Shown here one piece after another: positions 15,732 to 24,076 of a stretch of DNA of 64,000 bases. Made by a program: the position numbers and the translations under genes. Each line of letters opens with the position of its first letter. Position 1 is the stretch's first letter. The stretch is from Victivallaceae bacterium (GTDB lineage: Bacteria; Verrucomicrobiota; Lentisphaeria; Victivallales; Victivallaceae), in assembly GCA_028709805.1 (NCBI GenBank), contig JAQUTL010000009.1:27338-91337 (forward strand), read 5' to 3'. The notes beneath the pieces were generated by a model. It saw only the letters and a list, made by a program, of their open reading frames with translations, ran no database searches and was not told the origin of the DNA.

Positions 15732-17378
15732 TCATTCCAGTTGTCTATCCACCGCCTCACGGAATCGGATCAGCCAATCAGCCGACTTCGGATAATTTAC
15801 CATCGAAGGCCTGAATCCGCAACTGCGCTCGATGAACTCCACGACTTTTTTCCGGCCTATTTTCTCCTCCAGCCGCGTCAACGCGGTATGATCCTGGATT
15901 GCCTCAAGAAACACTTCGTGACGGATGGAGTCCTCCGGACCGTCCGCGCCGGGGTAGACCTTGAAGGCGTCTCCAGGCTGAAATCCGCCGCCGGCGGAGG
16001 TGTCGAGATAAGGATCGACCACCCGCCGCGAATACTGGGTGTACCAGAAATTGTAGCCCCAATGCAGAAATCCGGTTATTCCGAGGTAATACATCAGCAT
16101 TCCGAGTATCCGGTTGCGGGCCGACGGCATGCTGATAAACTGATTGGGAACGTTTTCCCATTCTCCGCAACAGTAATAGGTCCAGCGCTCCGGAACCCTG
16201 CGGTCGGCAAACCGCTCAACCGCGGCGACGGACGGAACCGGAATGTCCACCAGCCCCTCGTCGAAAAATTCCGGATTGCTCAGCGCGTCGAGAAATTTTC
16301 CGCCGGGCAGCAACCGGTGCAGCAGCGCCGACACCGCGCCATAACGCGACTTGTGCCCCGCACCCGGCTCGTCGGAAATGTGAAAATACACCCGGTCGGC
16401 AATGCCTTCCGACACCAGAAAATTCGTCAGCTCCGGCAGAAACGCCGCAAGAAACTCCCGATATTCCGCGCCGAGCGCGTCGGCATGCCACCCAAAGCGG
16501 CGTTCCTTCACCCCGTCGACACCGGCGACAACGATCTTCGGACATTTTTCCGCCCCCCACTGTGTGAAAAAATGCGACATCTCAAATTGTTCCATCCCGC
16601 ATTCAAGCGCCAGTTCCACCCAGCGCTTCAACCGCGAAAAGTCGAAAACATACTTGCCGTCCGCGGTAAGCCCCACCTCAGCCAGCTGCGCGGTTGGCCG
16701 CTCGCCGCCCACCGCGGTGTCCAGCGGCGGAGTGAACAGCGGAGTGTAAAGCATCCGTATCCCGTGAACCGCCATATTGCGGAAATATTTCTCCAACAGC
16801 GCCCAATGCTCATCCGACCACGGCGCAACTTTGTGAAGCACATATACGCAGTCGGCATAAAACCATTCCGTGCAGCGCATGGACCAGCCGCCGAGACGCC
16901 CGCTCCCGATTTCCAGAACAAACGCCGGGGAAACACAATCGACGGACTGCGCCGCGTCCGTCCAGCAGTCGGCTTTCACCCGAACCGCGATCGGATATTT
17001 TCCGGGCCGCTGCGTCTCCGGTATACGCACCGTCACCCACGCCGAATACCAGACGCTCGGATTGGTGCGGAAATCGCCCGTCTCGCACAACCTGTCCGGA
17101 TAGATTCCGGGAACGGTGGAGAGCATGTTGCCGTCCACCGCAAACCCGACAAATTCCACCGGAACCGACCGCACAAAGCGCACTTGGCAACACTCCGCAA
17201 TCGGAGACTCCGCCCCAAAAGCCAGTCCGTCAATCCGGCCGTCGGCGCGAAAGGCGACCTGAAATGAAAACACTTCTCCTCGCAGCGCGAATCCGGAGTC
17301 CGCCGCACCGTCATCCGGCAGCCCGACGGCTGGAAATATCTTTGCCAGCGAACTGAACAACCTGAACTCAATATTCAT
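15732..17378 (-). CDS. GH123/DUF4091-like glycoside hydrolase
   Basis: The 548-aa product has a beta-rich N-terminal domain (about residues 1-170) and a TIM barrel. The barrel carries YFHISDEPGAGHKSRY, in which the adjacent Asp-Glu pair corresponds to the catalytic pair known in GH123 N-acetyl-beta-galactosaminidases. The later GFLHWGYNFWYTQYS segment and the C-terminal LEAIQDHTALTRLEEKIG helix match the usual DUF4091/GH123 ending. ATG 17378 has GGGAGG at good spacing. There is no signal peptide visible, so it may act in the cytoplasm on imported sugars. It is co-directional with and close to the secreted glycosidase-like gene, suggesting one glycan-use unit. Confidence 0.75.
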   Translation of the reverse strand: MNIEFRLFSSLAKIFPAVGLPDDGAADSGFALRGEVFSFQVAFRADGRIDGLAFGAESPIAECCQVRFVRSVPVEFVGFAVDGNMLSTVPGIYPDRLCETGDFRTNPSVWYSAWVTVRIPETQRPGKYPIAVRVKADCWTDAAQSVDCVSPAFVLEIGSGRLGGWSMRCTEWFYADCVYVLHKVAPWSDEHWALLEKYFRNMAVHGIRMLYTPLFTPPLDTAVGGERPTAQLAEVGLTADGKYVFDFSRLKRWVELALECGMEQFEMSHFFTQWGAEKCPKIVVAGVDGVKERRFGWHADALGAEYREFLAAFLPELTNFLVSEGIADRVYFHISDEPGAGHKSRYGAVSALLHRLLPGGKFLDALSNPEFFDEGLVDIPVPSVAAVERFADRRVPERWTYYCCGEWENVPNQFISMPSARNRILGMLMYYLGITGFLHWGYNFWYTQYSRRVVDPYLDTSAGGGFQPGDAFKVYPGADGPEDSIRHEVFLEAIQDHTALTRLEEKIGRKKVVEFIERSCGFRPSMVNYPKSADWLIRFREAVDRQLE

Positions 17379-17402
17379 CGCAATACCTCCCGGCATACCA
17401 TT

Positions 17403-17411
17403 TTTATAGCA
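17403..17411 (-). promoter_or_regulatory. Extended -10 promoter for the GH123-like gene
   Basis: Minus-strand TGC-TATAAA lies about 25 nt before the ATG. No good -35 is seen 17 bp upstream, which fits an extended -10 type promoter. Weak evidence. Confidence 0.35.
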
Positions 17412-17545
17412 TCATTTCAGGTTAAAGCACCCGGCAGATGCAGACGATGCCGCAGGACGCGGATAAACATCCCCCTGCACGCCTCCCTCCGCAGAAAACG
17501 CAGAATACAGACGGAATGCGTTGCGGGCGGCTGTGCCGCCTGCGT

Positions 17546-18619
17546 TCAGCGCCGTTTGAATCCCCAGGCCAGAAGTTTAGTGGCACAGGCGGTGCGGTCG
17601 GCCGCGCTCGGCATGCCGGTCAAAACCAGCACCAGCCGCCGTCCGCTGCGTTTACAGCTGACGGTGACGCAGCTTCGCGCTTTGTTGGTGAACCCGGTCT
17701 TCATGCCGTCCACGCCGTCAAGCTTCAACAGCGCATGATTGGTGTTGGCGTAGTTCATCTGCCGTATCTTTCCGCCGCGGTCACTGGAAAAGTCGAGATA
17801 GGCCGGATACTCCAGCAGCCGCTCGGCCAGCACCGCCATGCCCTCCGGAGCGACCATGCATTCACGCCGTTTTTTGTCCGGCAGTCCGTTCGGCGTATGA
17901 AACTCCGCGCCCTTGAATCCCAGTTCGGCGGCACGACGGTTCATCATTCCGACAAACTGTTCAATGTCTCCTCCGCCAAGATATTCCCCCAGCGCAAAAG
18001 CCGCGTCGTTGGCACTCTTTATAATGACCGCGCGCAGATAATCGCGCACCTGAAAGGTTTCGTTCTCGCGCAGATAAACACTGCTCTCGCCCACCATGCT
18101 CGCCGCTTTTGTCACCGGGATCCAAGTGTCGAACGACACGTTGTCATCCCGCTCCATCCGCTCAAACAGCAGAAGGCAGGTCATCATTTTGGTCATCGAC
18201 GCCACCGGAACCGGAGTGCGCCCCTTCTTCTCCCACAACACCTGATGGGTGTCGATATCCACCAGAATTCCGGCTCCGACCCGCTGCGTCTCCTTTATGG
18301 AACCGATGTTCCCGGAAACCACGTGCGAGTAGTCAAATCTGGTGCCGAAAAACGGATTGGCCGACGGCACCCGGTAACGCGGCGCCCGCACCGCCGCCAG
18401 CGGAACCGGCACCACCGGAGACGTGTCGGCCGCGACCGCCCCCCCCGACGCCGCCAGCACCGGAAGCACCTCGCCGTTCTTCGGCCGTCCAATGATGTAA
18501 TAGTAGGCCAATGCGATGTCGGCGGCGATCAGTATCACCACCAACAGCGCAAGTTTAAGTTTGGTTGACCGCTTCATCGGCGGCCGTGCCGGCTTTCTAA
18601 TCTTCTTTCTCGGAGGCAT
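17546..18619 (-). CDS. D-alanyl-D-alanine carboxypeptidase (S11/PBP5 family), membrane-anchored
   Basis: Penicillin-binding protein that trims the terminal D-Ala of peptidoglycan stems in the periplasm. All three S11 active-site motifs are present: S-x-x-K in PVASMTKMMT, S-x-N in SANDAAF, and K-T-G in DGMKTGFT. The N-terminus has a basic stretch followed by a transmembrane helix (about residues 22-43), then a Pro/Ala linker, so it is anchored at the N-terminus instead of having a cleavable signal. The protein ends soon after the KTG region with no PBP5 C-terminal beta domain. ATG 18619 follows AAGGAC. It lies downstream of leuA, 34 nt away, probably on the same transcript. Confidence 0.9.
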   Translation of the reverse strand: MPPRKKIRKPARPPMKRSTKLKLALLVVILIAADIALAYYYIIGRPKNGEVLPVLAASGGAVAADTSPVVPVPLAAVRAPRYRVPSANPFFGTRFDYSHVVSGNIGSIKETQRVGAGILVDIDTHQVLWEKKGRTPVPVASMTKMMTCLLLFERMERDDNVSFDTWIPVTKAASMVGESSVYLRENETFQVRDYLRAVIIKSANDAAFALGEYLGGGDIEQFVGMMNRRAAELGFKGAEFHTPNGLPDKKRRECMVAPEGMAVLAERLLEYPAYLDFSSDRGGKIRQMNYANTNHALLKLDGVDGMKTGFTNKARSCVTVSCKRSGRRLVLVLTGMPSAADRTACATKLLAWGFKRR

Positions 18620-18653
18620 CGACCGTCCTTACCCCTTCTTCCTCAGCCGTCCG

Positions 18654-20351
18654 CTATTGACCGCACGGCTTGACCGCCGCCCGGTTCAGCGCGCTGAACA
18701 GCGCGGCCAGCGCCGCGCGATCGATGTTGGAGTGGACGCCGCAGCCGTAAACCAGATCGCTGTGCCCCTTGAAACTGACGCCGACAAAAGCCATTGCCAT
18801 GGCGTTCGCGCTGGTGCCGAGCGTGCGCTCGGAAAAATCGCGCAGTTCAAAATCCGGAACCAGCACGCAGTCACGCAGCGCATTGACCACGGCCGCGATC
18901 GGCCCGTTGCCGCGACTCTTCAAATTTTCGCGGTGACCGCTGTAATCAAGCGTAAAACTGACTTCGATCAGGTCTCCGGAGTCCTCCAGAATAACCCGCT
19001 GGTAGTTCAACATGCTGAATGGCGACTTGATGTTGAGAAATTCAGCGTCAAATATCTCGCGCAGTTTGGCCGAGTCGATCTCGCCGCCGTTCCGGTCCAC
19101 ATAATCCTGCACCACATGCCCGATCTGCGGGTGCATCGCCTTGGGCGGGAAAATACCGAATTCCTTTTCCAGCACATAGACCACGCCGCCCTTGCCGGAC
19201 TGACTGTTGATCCGGATCAGATTCTCGTACGTCGCCCCCACGTCGGCCGGATCGATGTGCAGATACGGCATCTTCCAGCCCTGACCGAAAAACTCCGATA
19301 TCTCCCGGCGCTGGGCCATGCCCTTGCGGATCGCGTCCTGATGCGATCCGGAAAAGGCGGTGAAGACCAGCGCTCCGGCGTACGGATGGCGGGGATGCAC
19401 TTCAATGCCGCTGGCGTTCTCCACCATGCGCACGATGTCGGACATATGATCGAAATGCAGTCCGGTGTTGATCCCGCGCGACTCCATGTTCAGCGCCAGA
19501 ATTGAAATGTCGAGATTGCCGGTGCGCTCACCGTGGCCGAAGATTGTCCCCTCAACCCGGGTCGCGCCGGCCAGCAGCGCCAACTCGGTGGCGGCGACCG
19601 CGCATCCCTGATCGTTGTGGGCGTGGAGGCTGACGATGGTGTCGGCCATATAGCGGTATTTTCCACAGAAATACTCAATCATGTCGGCGTACTGGTTCGG
19701 CGGACGGCGTTCGACGGTGGCGGGCAGGTTCAGAATAAACTCGTCGCGGCGCACCGGCTTCCAGGTGTCGTGCACCGCTTCGCACAGCCCGACCACAAAA
19801 TCCAGGTCGCTGTCGGTGAACTCCTCCGGAGAAAACTCGTAGGCGACATGATCGCGGATGCCCATCCTGGCAATGCCGTCGCGGATCATGGCGGTGCCGT
19901 CCACCGCCAGCTGAACCACCTGCTCGCGGGTATAGCCGAACACAAACTTGCGGTGCAGATCGCTGGTCGCCACATAGCAGTGGACGATCGCGGAATGAAC
20001 CCCCTGAATGGCCTCCAGCGTACGGTCGATCAAATGCTTCCTGGCCTGGGTCAGCACCGAGATGCGGACATCGGCCGGGATCAGGTTGTCGTCAATCAGC
20101 CGGCGGCAGAAGTCGAAATCGTCCTGCGAGGCGGACGGGAAGCCGATCTCAATCTCCTTGAACCCGATTTCGACCAGCATATTGAAATACGCGAGTTTTT
20201 TATCCACATCCATGGGAATGGGCAGCGCCTGATTCCCGTCGCGCAAATCGACGCTGGTCCAGATCGGCGCCTTACTGAGGATGCGGTCCGGCCATTGACG
20301 GTTTTTTATCTTTATCGGTTCCGGGTATTTATATTTTGTTTGCTCCGACAT
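18654..20351 (-). CDS. leuA: 2-isopropylmalate synthase (LeuA type 2)
   Basis: First step of leucine synthesis: acetyl-CoA plus 2-oxoisovalerate to 2-isopropylmalate. The HMGL-like barrel is clear: APIWTSVDLRDGNQAL at the start, IEIGFPSASQDDFDF, SLHAHNDQGCAVAATELA and the VEGTIFGHGERTGN metal-site block. The 565-aa length and the PEPIKIKNRQWPDR opening fit the longer fungal/actinobacterial-type LeuA. The C-terminal LeuA dimer domain (about 440-560) is present and in known enzymes binds leucine for feedback inhibition. ATG 20351 follows AAGGAG. leuB is at 40035-41147, not adjacent. A long leader with a terminator-like hairpin precedes it. Confidence 0.93.
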   Translation of the reverse strand: MSEQTKYKYPEPIKIKNRQWPDRILSKAPIWTSVDLRDGNQALPIPMDVDKKLAYFNMLVEIGFKEIEIGFPSASQDDFDFCRRLIDDNLIPADVRISVLTQARKHLIDRTLEAIQGVHSAIVHCYVATSDLHRKFVFGYTREQVVQLAVDGTAMIRDGIARMGIRDHVAYEFSPEEFTDSDLDFVVGLCEAVHDTWKPVRRDEFILNLPATVERRPPNQYADMIEYFCGKYRYMADTIVSLHAHNDQGCAVAATELALLAGATRVEGTIFGHGERTGNLDISILALNMESRGINTGLHFDHMSDIVRMVENASGIEVHPRHPYAGALVFTAFSGSHQDAIRKGMAQRREISEFFGQGWKMPYLHIDPADVGATYENLIRINSQSGKGGVVYVLEKEFGIFPPKAMHPQIGHVVQDYVDRNGGEIDSAKLREIFDAEFLNIKSPFSMLNYQRVILEDSGDLIEVSFTLDYSGHRENLKSRGNGPIAAVVNALRDCVLVPDFELRDFSERTLGTSANAMAMAFVGVSFKGHSDLVYGCGVHSNIDRAALAALFSALNRAAVKPCGQ

Positions 20352-20405
20352 TTTCACATTGCTCCTTGCCACTACGGGCATTGCTACAAAAAAACTCCTT
20401 GATTT

Positions 20406-20444
20406 GAAAAAAGCTCCGGCGTGTTACGCTGACGCAGGGCGGAG
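20406..20444 (-). terminator. Terminator-like hairpin in the leuA leader (possible attenuator)
   Basis: On the minus strand a 5-bp outer stem (20444-20440 with 20418-20414) encloses a smaller hairpin and is followed by six T (20412-20407), about 55 nt before the leuA ATG. No T-box consensus is visible. The short stem makes this uncertain. Confidence 0.35.
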
Positions 20445-20453
20445 AAAGGGTAT

Positions 20454-20591
20454 TCAGCCGCGAATAAAAGCGCCAGCGACACTAAGTCGCCCGGCAGGAA
20501 GCGGCGGGAACTGAGGAATCACGGCGCGAATAAACCCGCCGGCTTGAAAAGCGGCGTTGCCTGCGGCGCGGTTGTAATCGTCCTTTCGCAT
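20454..20591 (-). CDS. Possible 45-aa leader ORF upstream of leuA
   Basis: ATG 20591 has GGAG seven bases upstream and opens a 45-codon frame ending at 20454, inside the leuA leader. The peptide is Ala/Gly/Pro-rich and has only two Leu residues, so it is not a classical leucine attenuation peptide. An overlapping frame starting at ATG 20604 is Arg/Ser-rich and looks less natural. This is the only coding candidate in the roughly 400-bp stretch 20352-20757, which otherwise holds the two promoters and the hairpin listed here. Confidence 0.25.
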   Translation of the reverse strand: MRKDDYNRAAGNAAFQAGGFIRAVIPQFPPLPAGRLSVAGAFIRG

Positions 20592-20617
20592 ACACTGACT
20601 CCATGAATAAACATATA

Positions 20618-20646
20618 AATATAATATTGGTTCCCGTAATTGTCAA
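20618..20646 (-). promoter_or_regulatory. Consensus promoter for leuA
   Basis: Minus-strand TTGACA (20646-20641), exact 17-bp spacer, TATATT (20623-20618). It gives a leader of about 260 nt before the leuA ATG. Confidence 0.75.
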
Positions 20647-20697
20647 CCCGTCCGCCCAAAAAAAATCAATAAAGCCGCAGCCGGACGCGGCGGAGTG

Positions 20698-20726
20698 TTG
20701 CGGAGTCGGACGCGGCATGCTATATT
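20698..20726 (+). promoter_or_regulatory. Promoter for the coiled-coil gene and ribosomal-protein operon
   Basis: TTGCGG (20698-20703), 17-bp spacer, TGC-TATATT (20718-20726; extended -10). The start site would fall near 20733. It is the only good promoter seen upstream of rplV. Confidence 0.65.
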
Positions 20727-20757
20727 ATTATAATTGAAAGGCATAAATCCGCTGAAA

Positions 20758-21750
20758 ATGAAAAAAAGAGGAAAAAACATTATTTGCGGGTGGAAAAAAA
20801 CCATTAGGGCATGTATAATATATGCTCTGTCTATCTTTGTGTCTTGCGTAACCGGCAGTGCGATCGCCGGGACGCAGGCTCCGGGCGGCGATGTGCGAAA
20901 CTTGCCGGGCGGAGAAAACGGGGAAGTTGCGGGAAGGCAAGACTCCCCCCGTTCCGAAGCGAAGCAGGAGGACGCGGGAAGGTGCTCTCCGGCAGCGGCG
21001 GAAACGGTCGGTGAACAGGCGGAAGCGCGGAAGGATGCCGGCGGCGGCGATGCAAATGCCGGCGGCGGAACGGAGGCGCTGAAGCGTGAAATCGCCGGGT
21101 TGAAACTCAAAGTTGAGACGGGTGAGGCGGAAAACGCCGCCTTGCGATCCGAGCTTGATCTGGTAAGGAAAGGGCTTGGAGAGCTGCTTGACAAATTGCA
21201 GGAAAAGGATCGTCGGCTTCAAGCGCTTGAGCTGAAATACGCCGAACTGCTCGAACCGGAAGGAACGGGCGGCGGCGAAAGGGAAGTTCGGCTGATGGCG
21301 CGTTTGAACGAGCTGACGAACCGCGGAGAGGCTCTTGCGAGGAGCTTGTCCGAATACTGCAAACAGGCCGATTCGCTGATGGAGGTTTCCGGGGTGGACG
21401 AACTGCGCAAAGCGCAGCTGCTGGTCGCCCGGGATTCACTGCTCGGCGAATTGCGAAAATTCAGCGTGGCCTCAGGCGGAGTTGAAGTTGAGAATCCGGA
21501 TGTGCCCTTCAAGAGCACACGGGTTTACAGCGTCAACCGCGATCTGGGGCTGGTCGTGCTGCCGGTGGGCATCAACCATGGAGCATTCCATGGTCTGCTG
21601 TTGTACGGAGTCGGGAAGGCTCCGGTGCAGCTGCGCATCGTCAGTGTTCGGCCATTTGTTTCCGGAGCGGTGGTGATCAGCGGCGATATAGCCGATGTCA
21701 CCGGCGGGATGGAGCTTGTCGCTGACGTGAACAAAATCCAAAAAAAGTGA
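20758..21750 (+). CDS. Exported coiled-coil protein leading the ribosomal operon
   Basis: The 330-aa product has a basic N-terminus and a signal-like hydrophobic segment (about residues 17-36), a Gly/Glu-rich low-complexity stretch (about 40-100) and a coiled coil (about 100-225). It ends in a beta-rich domain (about 250-325) with the pattern YSVNRDLGLVVLPVG and SGAVVISGDIADV. I recall similar C-terminal domains in coiled-coil proteins of PVC bacteria, but I know no function. ATG 20758 is used; a TTG at 20734 lies at the likely transcription start. Its stop lies 11 nt before the rplV ATG, so it is the first gene of the ribosomal-protein transcript, an odd place for an envelope protein. Confidence 0.7.
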   Translation: MKKRGKNIICGWKKTIRACIIYALSIFVSCVTGSAIAGTQAPGGDVRNLPGGENGEVAGRQDSPRSEAKQEDAGRCSPAAAETVGEQAEARKDAGGGDANAGGGTEALKREIAGLKLKVETGEAENAALRSELDLVRKGLGELLDKLQEKDRRLQALELKYAELLEPEGTGGGEREVRLMARLNELTNRGEALARSLSEYCKQADSLMEVSGVDELRKAQLLVARDSLLGELRKFSVASGGVEVENPDVPFKSTRVYSVNRDLGLVVLPVGINHGAFHGLLLYGVGKAPVQLRIVSVRPFVSGAVVISGDIADVTGGMELVADVNKIQKK

Positions 21751-21761
21751 AGAAAGCGACT

Positions 21762-22094
21762 ATGGAAGTAAGAGCTTTAACAAAGAATGTGCGGATCAGC
21801 CCGGAAAAGGCGCGTCATATTTCGCGTCTGCTCCAGGGGTTGAGCGTGCGCGAGGCGCAGGCCATTTGCGAGCTTAGTCCCCGCAAAGCGGCCCGTCTGT
21901 TCGGCAAGACCCTGAAGTCTGCCGTGGCGAATGCCGAGAACAATTCAGAGCTTGCCAGCAAGGACCTGAAGGTCAAGTACGCCATCGTCAATGCCGGAGC
22001 CATGCTGAAGCGTTTTCGCCCGAAGGCGCGCGGCTCGGCCGGCCGTATTCGCAAGAGAACGAGCCATCTGGAAATCGTTCTGAGTGACATCTAA
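21762..22094 (+). CDS. rplV: 50S ribosomal protein L22
   Basis: Binds 23S rRNA and lines the nascent-peptide exit tunnel. The VRISPEKARHISRLLQG opening and the C-terminal hairpin rich in basic residues (RFRPKARGSAGRIRKRTSH) are typical. ATG 21762 has GAAGAAAG upstream; a GTG at 21747 overlapping the previous stop would add five residues. Length of 110 aa is normal. It is the first ribosomal gene here: rpsJ, rplC, rplD, rplW, rplB and rpsS, which usually precede it, are absent from the window. Confidence 0.97.
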   Translation: MEVRALTKNVRISPEKARHISRLLQGLSVREAQAICELSPRKAARLFGKTLKSAVANAENNSELASKDLKVKYAIVNAGAMLKRFRPKARGSAGRIRKRTSHLEIVLSDI

Positions 22095-22110
22095 TAATTA
22101 AGGTGAGATT

Positions 22111-22809
22111 GTGGGACAAAAAGTAAATCCGATTGGTTTGAGAACCGCGTTGACCAAAGATTGGGATTCGCGCTGGTTCGCCAACAATGCGATGTTCAGC
22201 ACCTGGCTGCTTGAGGACTTGAAAATTCGCAAGTTCGTCAAGACCAAGTTTGCTGCTGCCGCGATCGCCCGAGTCAAACTTGAGCGTTCGGCCAGCCGCA
22301 TTCGCGTAACGATTTCCTCCGCCCGTCCCGGTGTATTGATCGGGAAGAAGGGCGCGGAGCTGGATACGCTCCGTCAGGAGATCGGCAAACTTATCAACAA
22401 CGACACCAAGGATATATTCGTCGATGTCGTCGAGGTCCGCAGGGCTGAGACCAACGCGCAGCTGGTGGCCGAGAGCATCGCGCTTCAGCTGGAGCGTCGA
22501 ATTGGTTTCCGCCGTGCGATGAAACGCGCCATTCAGCTTGCCATGGAAAATGGAGCTGACGGTATCAAGATCAACTGCGCCGGCCGTTTGGGCGGAGCGG
22601 AGCTTGCGCGTTCGGAACAGTACAAGGAAGGGCGGGTGCCGCTGCACACGCTGAAAGCGAAGATTGACTACGGGTTCGTGGAAGCGAACACGACTGCGGG
22701 TAAAATCGGCGTGAAAGTTTGGATTTGCCATAACGAGGCGATGGAGGAAGAGAACAATGCCACTAATGCCAAAAAGGGTAAAGTACAGAAAAATACAGCG
22801 CGGAAGTAA
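22111..22809 (+). CDS. rpsC: 30S ribosomal protein S3
   Basis: Part of the mRNA entry channel on the small subunit. The product has the [12 protein letters not shown] opening, a type II KH domain with GKKG near residue 75, and the C-terminal S3 domain ending GKIGVKVWI, plus a short Asn/Lys-rich tail. It starts with GTG at 22111, preceded by AAGGTGAG. Length is 232 aa. The tail codons overlap rplP by 53 nt, so translation of rplP starts inside rpsC, a common form of coupling in this operon. Confidence 0.97.
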   Translation: MGQKVNPIGLRTALTKDWDSRWFANNAMFSTWLLEDLKIRKFVKTKFAAAAIARVKLERSASRIRVTISSARPGVLIGKKGAELDTLRQEIGKLINNDTKDIFVDVVEVRRAETNAQLVAESIALQLERRIGFRRAMKRAIQLAMENGADGIKINCAGRLGGAELARSEQYKEGRVPLHTLKAKIDYGFVEANTTAGKIGVKVWICHNEAMEEENNATNAKKGKVQKNTARK

Positions 22810-23170
22810 CGCCGGTCTTGCAACCAAGAACAACAAGATCGATTTTGGCGACTTCGCACTGCAGGCTTTGACCCGTGGATATGTAACCAACAACCAGATT
22901 GAAGCGGCTCGTGTGGCGATCAACCGCCATTTGAAGCGCCGCGGCAAGGTCTGGATCCGTTTGTTCCCCTATAAATCTTTTACCAAGAAGCCGTTGGAAG
23001 TGCGTATGGGTAAAGGAAAGGGTAACGTTGAAGGCTGGATGGCGCCGGTCAAGCCGGGCCGGGTTCTCTTTGAGATCGCCGGCTGCAGCGAAACGGTGGC
23101 CCGTGAAGCCATGTCGCGCGCGGCGAACAAGCTTTGCCTGCGCTGCAAATTTTTGATGCGCGAGCTGTAA
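22757..23170 (+). CDS. rplP: 50S ribosomal protein L16
   Basis: Large-subunit protein near the A site and the base of the L7/L12 stalk. The MPKRVKYRK opening, the FGDFALQAL segment, the [11 protein letters not shown] block and the PGRVLFEI strand are diagnostic. Length of 137 aa is normal. ATG 22757 has GGAGGAAGAG at ideal distance, within the rpsC coding sequence. The loop [16 protein letters not shown] is more Asn-rich than in model species but keeps the spacing. Confidence 0.97.
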   Translation: MPLMPKRVKYRKIQRGSNAGLATKNNKIDFGDFALQALTRGYVTNNQIEAARVAINRHLKRRGKVWIRLFPYKSFTKKPLEVRMGKGKGNVEGWMAPVKPGRVLFEIAGCSETVAREAMSRAANKLCLRCKFLMREL

Positions 23171-23188
23171 TTAAGAAGGATGACTGCG

Positions 23189-23389
23189 ATGAAATACGAT
23201 AAAATTCACGCCATGACCGATGCGGAGCTCACGGCTGCCTTGGCCGAGTTGCGCAAGGAGCTTCTGACGCTGAAGATCCAGTCGCGTACCGGTCAGCTTG
23301 AGAAGCCGGCCCGAGTCCGTACGGCTCGCCGCGATATCGCCCGCGTTCATACCGAACAAACTGCACGTGCCGTCAAGGCAAACGACTAA
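23189..23389 (+). CDS. rpmC: 50S ribosomal protein L29
   Basis: Short helical protein near the tunnel exit that helps dock trigger factor and SRP. The two-helix pattern with MTDAELTAALAELRKEL and the conserved ending of the second helix (RTARRDIARVHT) is clear. ATG 23189 is chosen because AAGGA lies eight bases before it; an ATG at 23180 would overlap the ribosome site. Length is 66 aa, normal for L29. It sits between rplP and rpsQ in the usual order. Confidence 0.93.
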   Translation: MKYDKIHAMTDAELTAALAELRKELLTLKIQSRTGQLEKPARVRTARRDIARVHTEQTARAVKAND

Positions 23390-23412
23390 TTACGGAAATT
23401 TGAGTGTGAACT

Positions 23413-23694
23413 ATGGAAAATACTGAAAATACCGTTGAACAGCGCGGACTGCGCAAAGAGCGCGTCGGTGTCGTCAAAAGCGACGTCCAGAACAAGACCA
23501 TTGTGGTTGAAGTCGCCCGTCGCACGCCGCACCCGCTGTACAAGAAGGTTGTGAAGGTGCGCAGCAAGTACACCTGCCACGACGAGAACAACGAGGCGAA
23601 GAAAGGCGATACCGTGCGTATTGTCGAGACCCGCCCCCTGAGCAAAAACAAGCGCTGGCGCCTGCTGGAAATCATCAGCCGCGCGGAAGATTAG
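23413..23694 (+). CDS. rpsQ: 30S ribosomal protein S17
   Basis: Early-binding 16S rRNA protein with an OB fold. The segments [56 protein letters not shown] and a final LLEII match S17 throughout. There is a short acidic N-terminal extension (about 17 residues with [10 protein letters not shown]) compared with the minimal form. ATG 23413 follows a weak ribosome site (GAGTGAAC), so translation probably depends on coupling to rpmC. Confidence 0.96.
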   Translation: MENTENTVEQRGLRKERVGVVKSDVQNKTIVVEVARRTPHPLYKKVVKVRSKYTCHDENNEAKKGDTVRIVETRPLSKNKRWRLLEIISRAED

Positions 23695-23709
23695 TTCTGA
23701 GGTGAAATT

Positions 23710-24075
23710 ATGATTCAAATGCAGACTAAGCTGAACGTGGCGGACAATTCTGGAGCCAAAAGCATTGTGGTTATCACGGTGCTCGGGCAGCAGAAGGTTC
23801 TGGCGACGGTTGGCGACATTGTCACCGCGGCGGTCCGTGAAGCGATTCCGGACGGCACGGTAAAAAAAGGCACGGTGGTCAAAGCGGTCATTGTGCGCAC
23901 GAAGAAGAAGATCCGCCGGGCGGACGGCTCCTATCTGGGGTTTGACGACAACGCGGCGGTGATCATTGATGCCCAGAAGAACCCGGTCGGCACCCGTATT
24001 TTCGGGCCGGTTGCGCGTGAACTTCGGGACAAGGATTTCATGAAGATCGTTTCTCTGGCGCCGGAGGTGCTTTAA
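23710..24075 (+). CDS. rplN: 50S ribosomal protein L14
   Basis: Sits at the subunit interface and forms part of intersubunit bridges. The [18 protein letters not shown] opening, the [19 protein letters not shown] block and the C-terminal [10 protein letters not shown] ending are typical; length of 121 aa is normal. ATG 23710 follows GAGGTG. Its TAA is 1 nt from the rplX ATG. Position after rpsQ matches the usual spc-operon order. Confidence 0.98.
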   Translation: MIQMQTKLNVADNSGAKSIVVITVLGQQKVLATVGDIVTAAVREAIPDGTVKKGTVVKAVIVRTKKKIRRADGSYLGFDDNAAVIIDAQKNPVGTRIFGPVARELRDKDFMKIVSLAPEVL

Positions 24076-24076
24076 T

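Noticed and set aside
15741..17267. 508-codon open frame antisense to the GH123-like gene
   Set aside because: Composition is unlike neighbouring proteins and there is no ribosome site or promoter; the minus strand holds recognisable catalytic motifs.
17523..17543. Hairpin after the D,D-carboxypeptidase gene as terminator
   Set aside because: A 9-bp stem is present but there is no T-run on the minus strand, so it is not called.
20352..20610. T-box leader for leuA
   Set aside because: No AGGGTGG-type T-box consensus or specifier-loop layout is visible in the leader.
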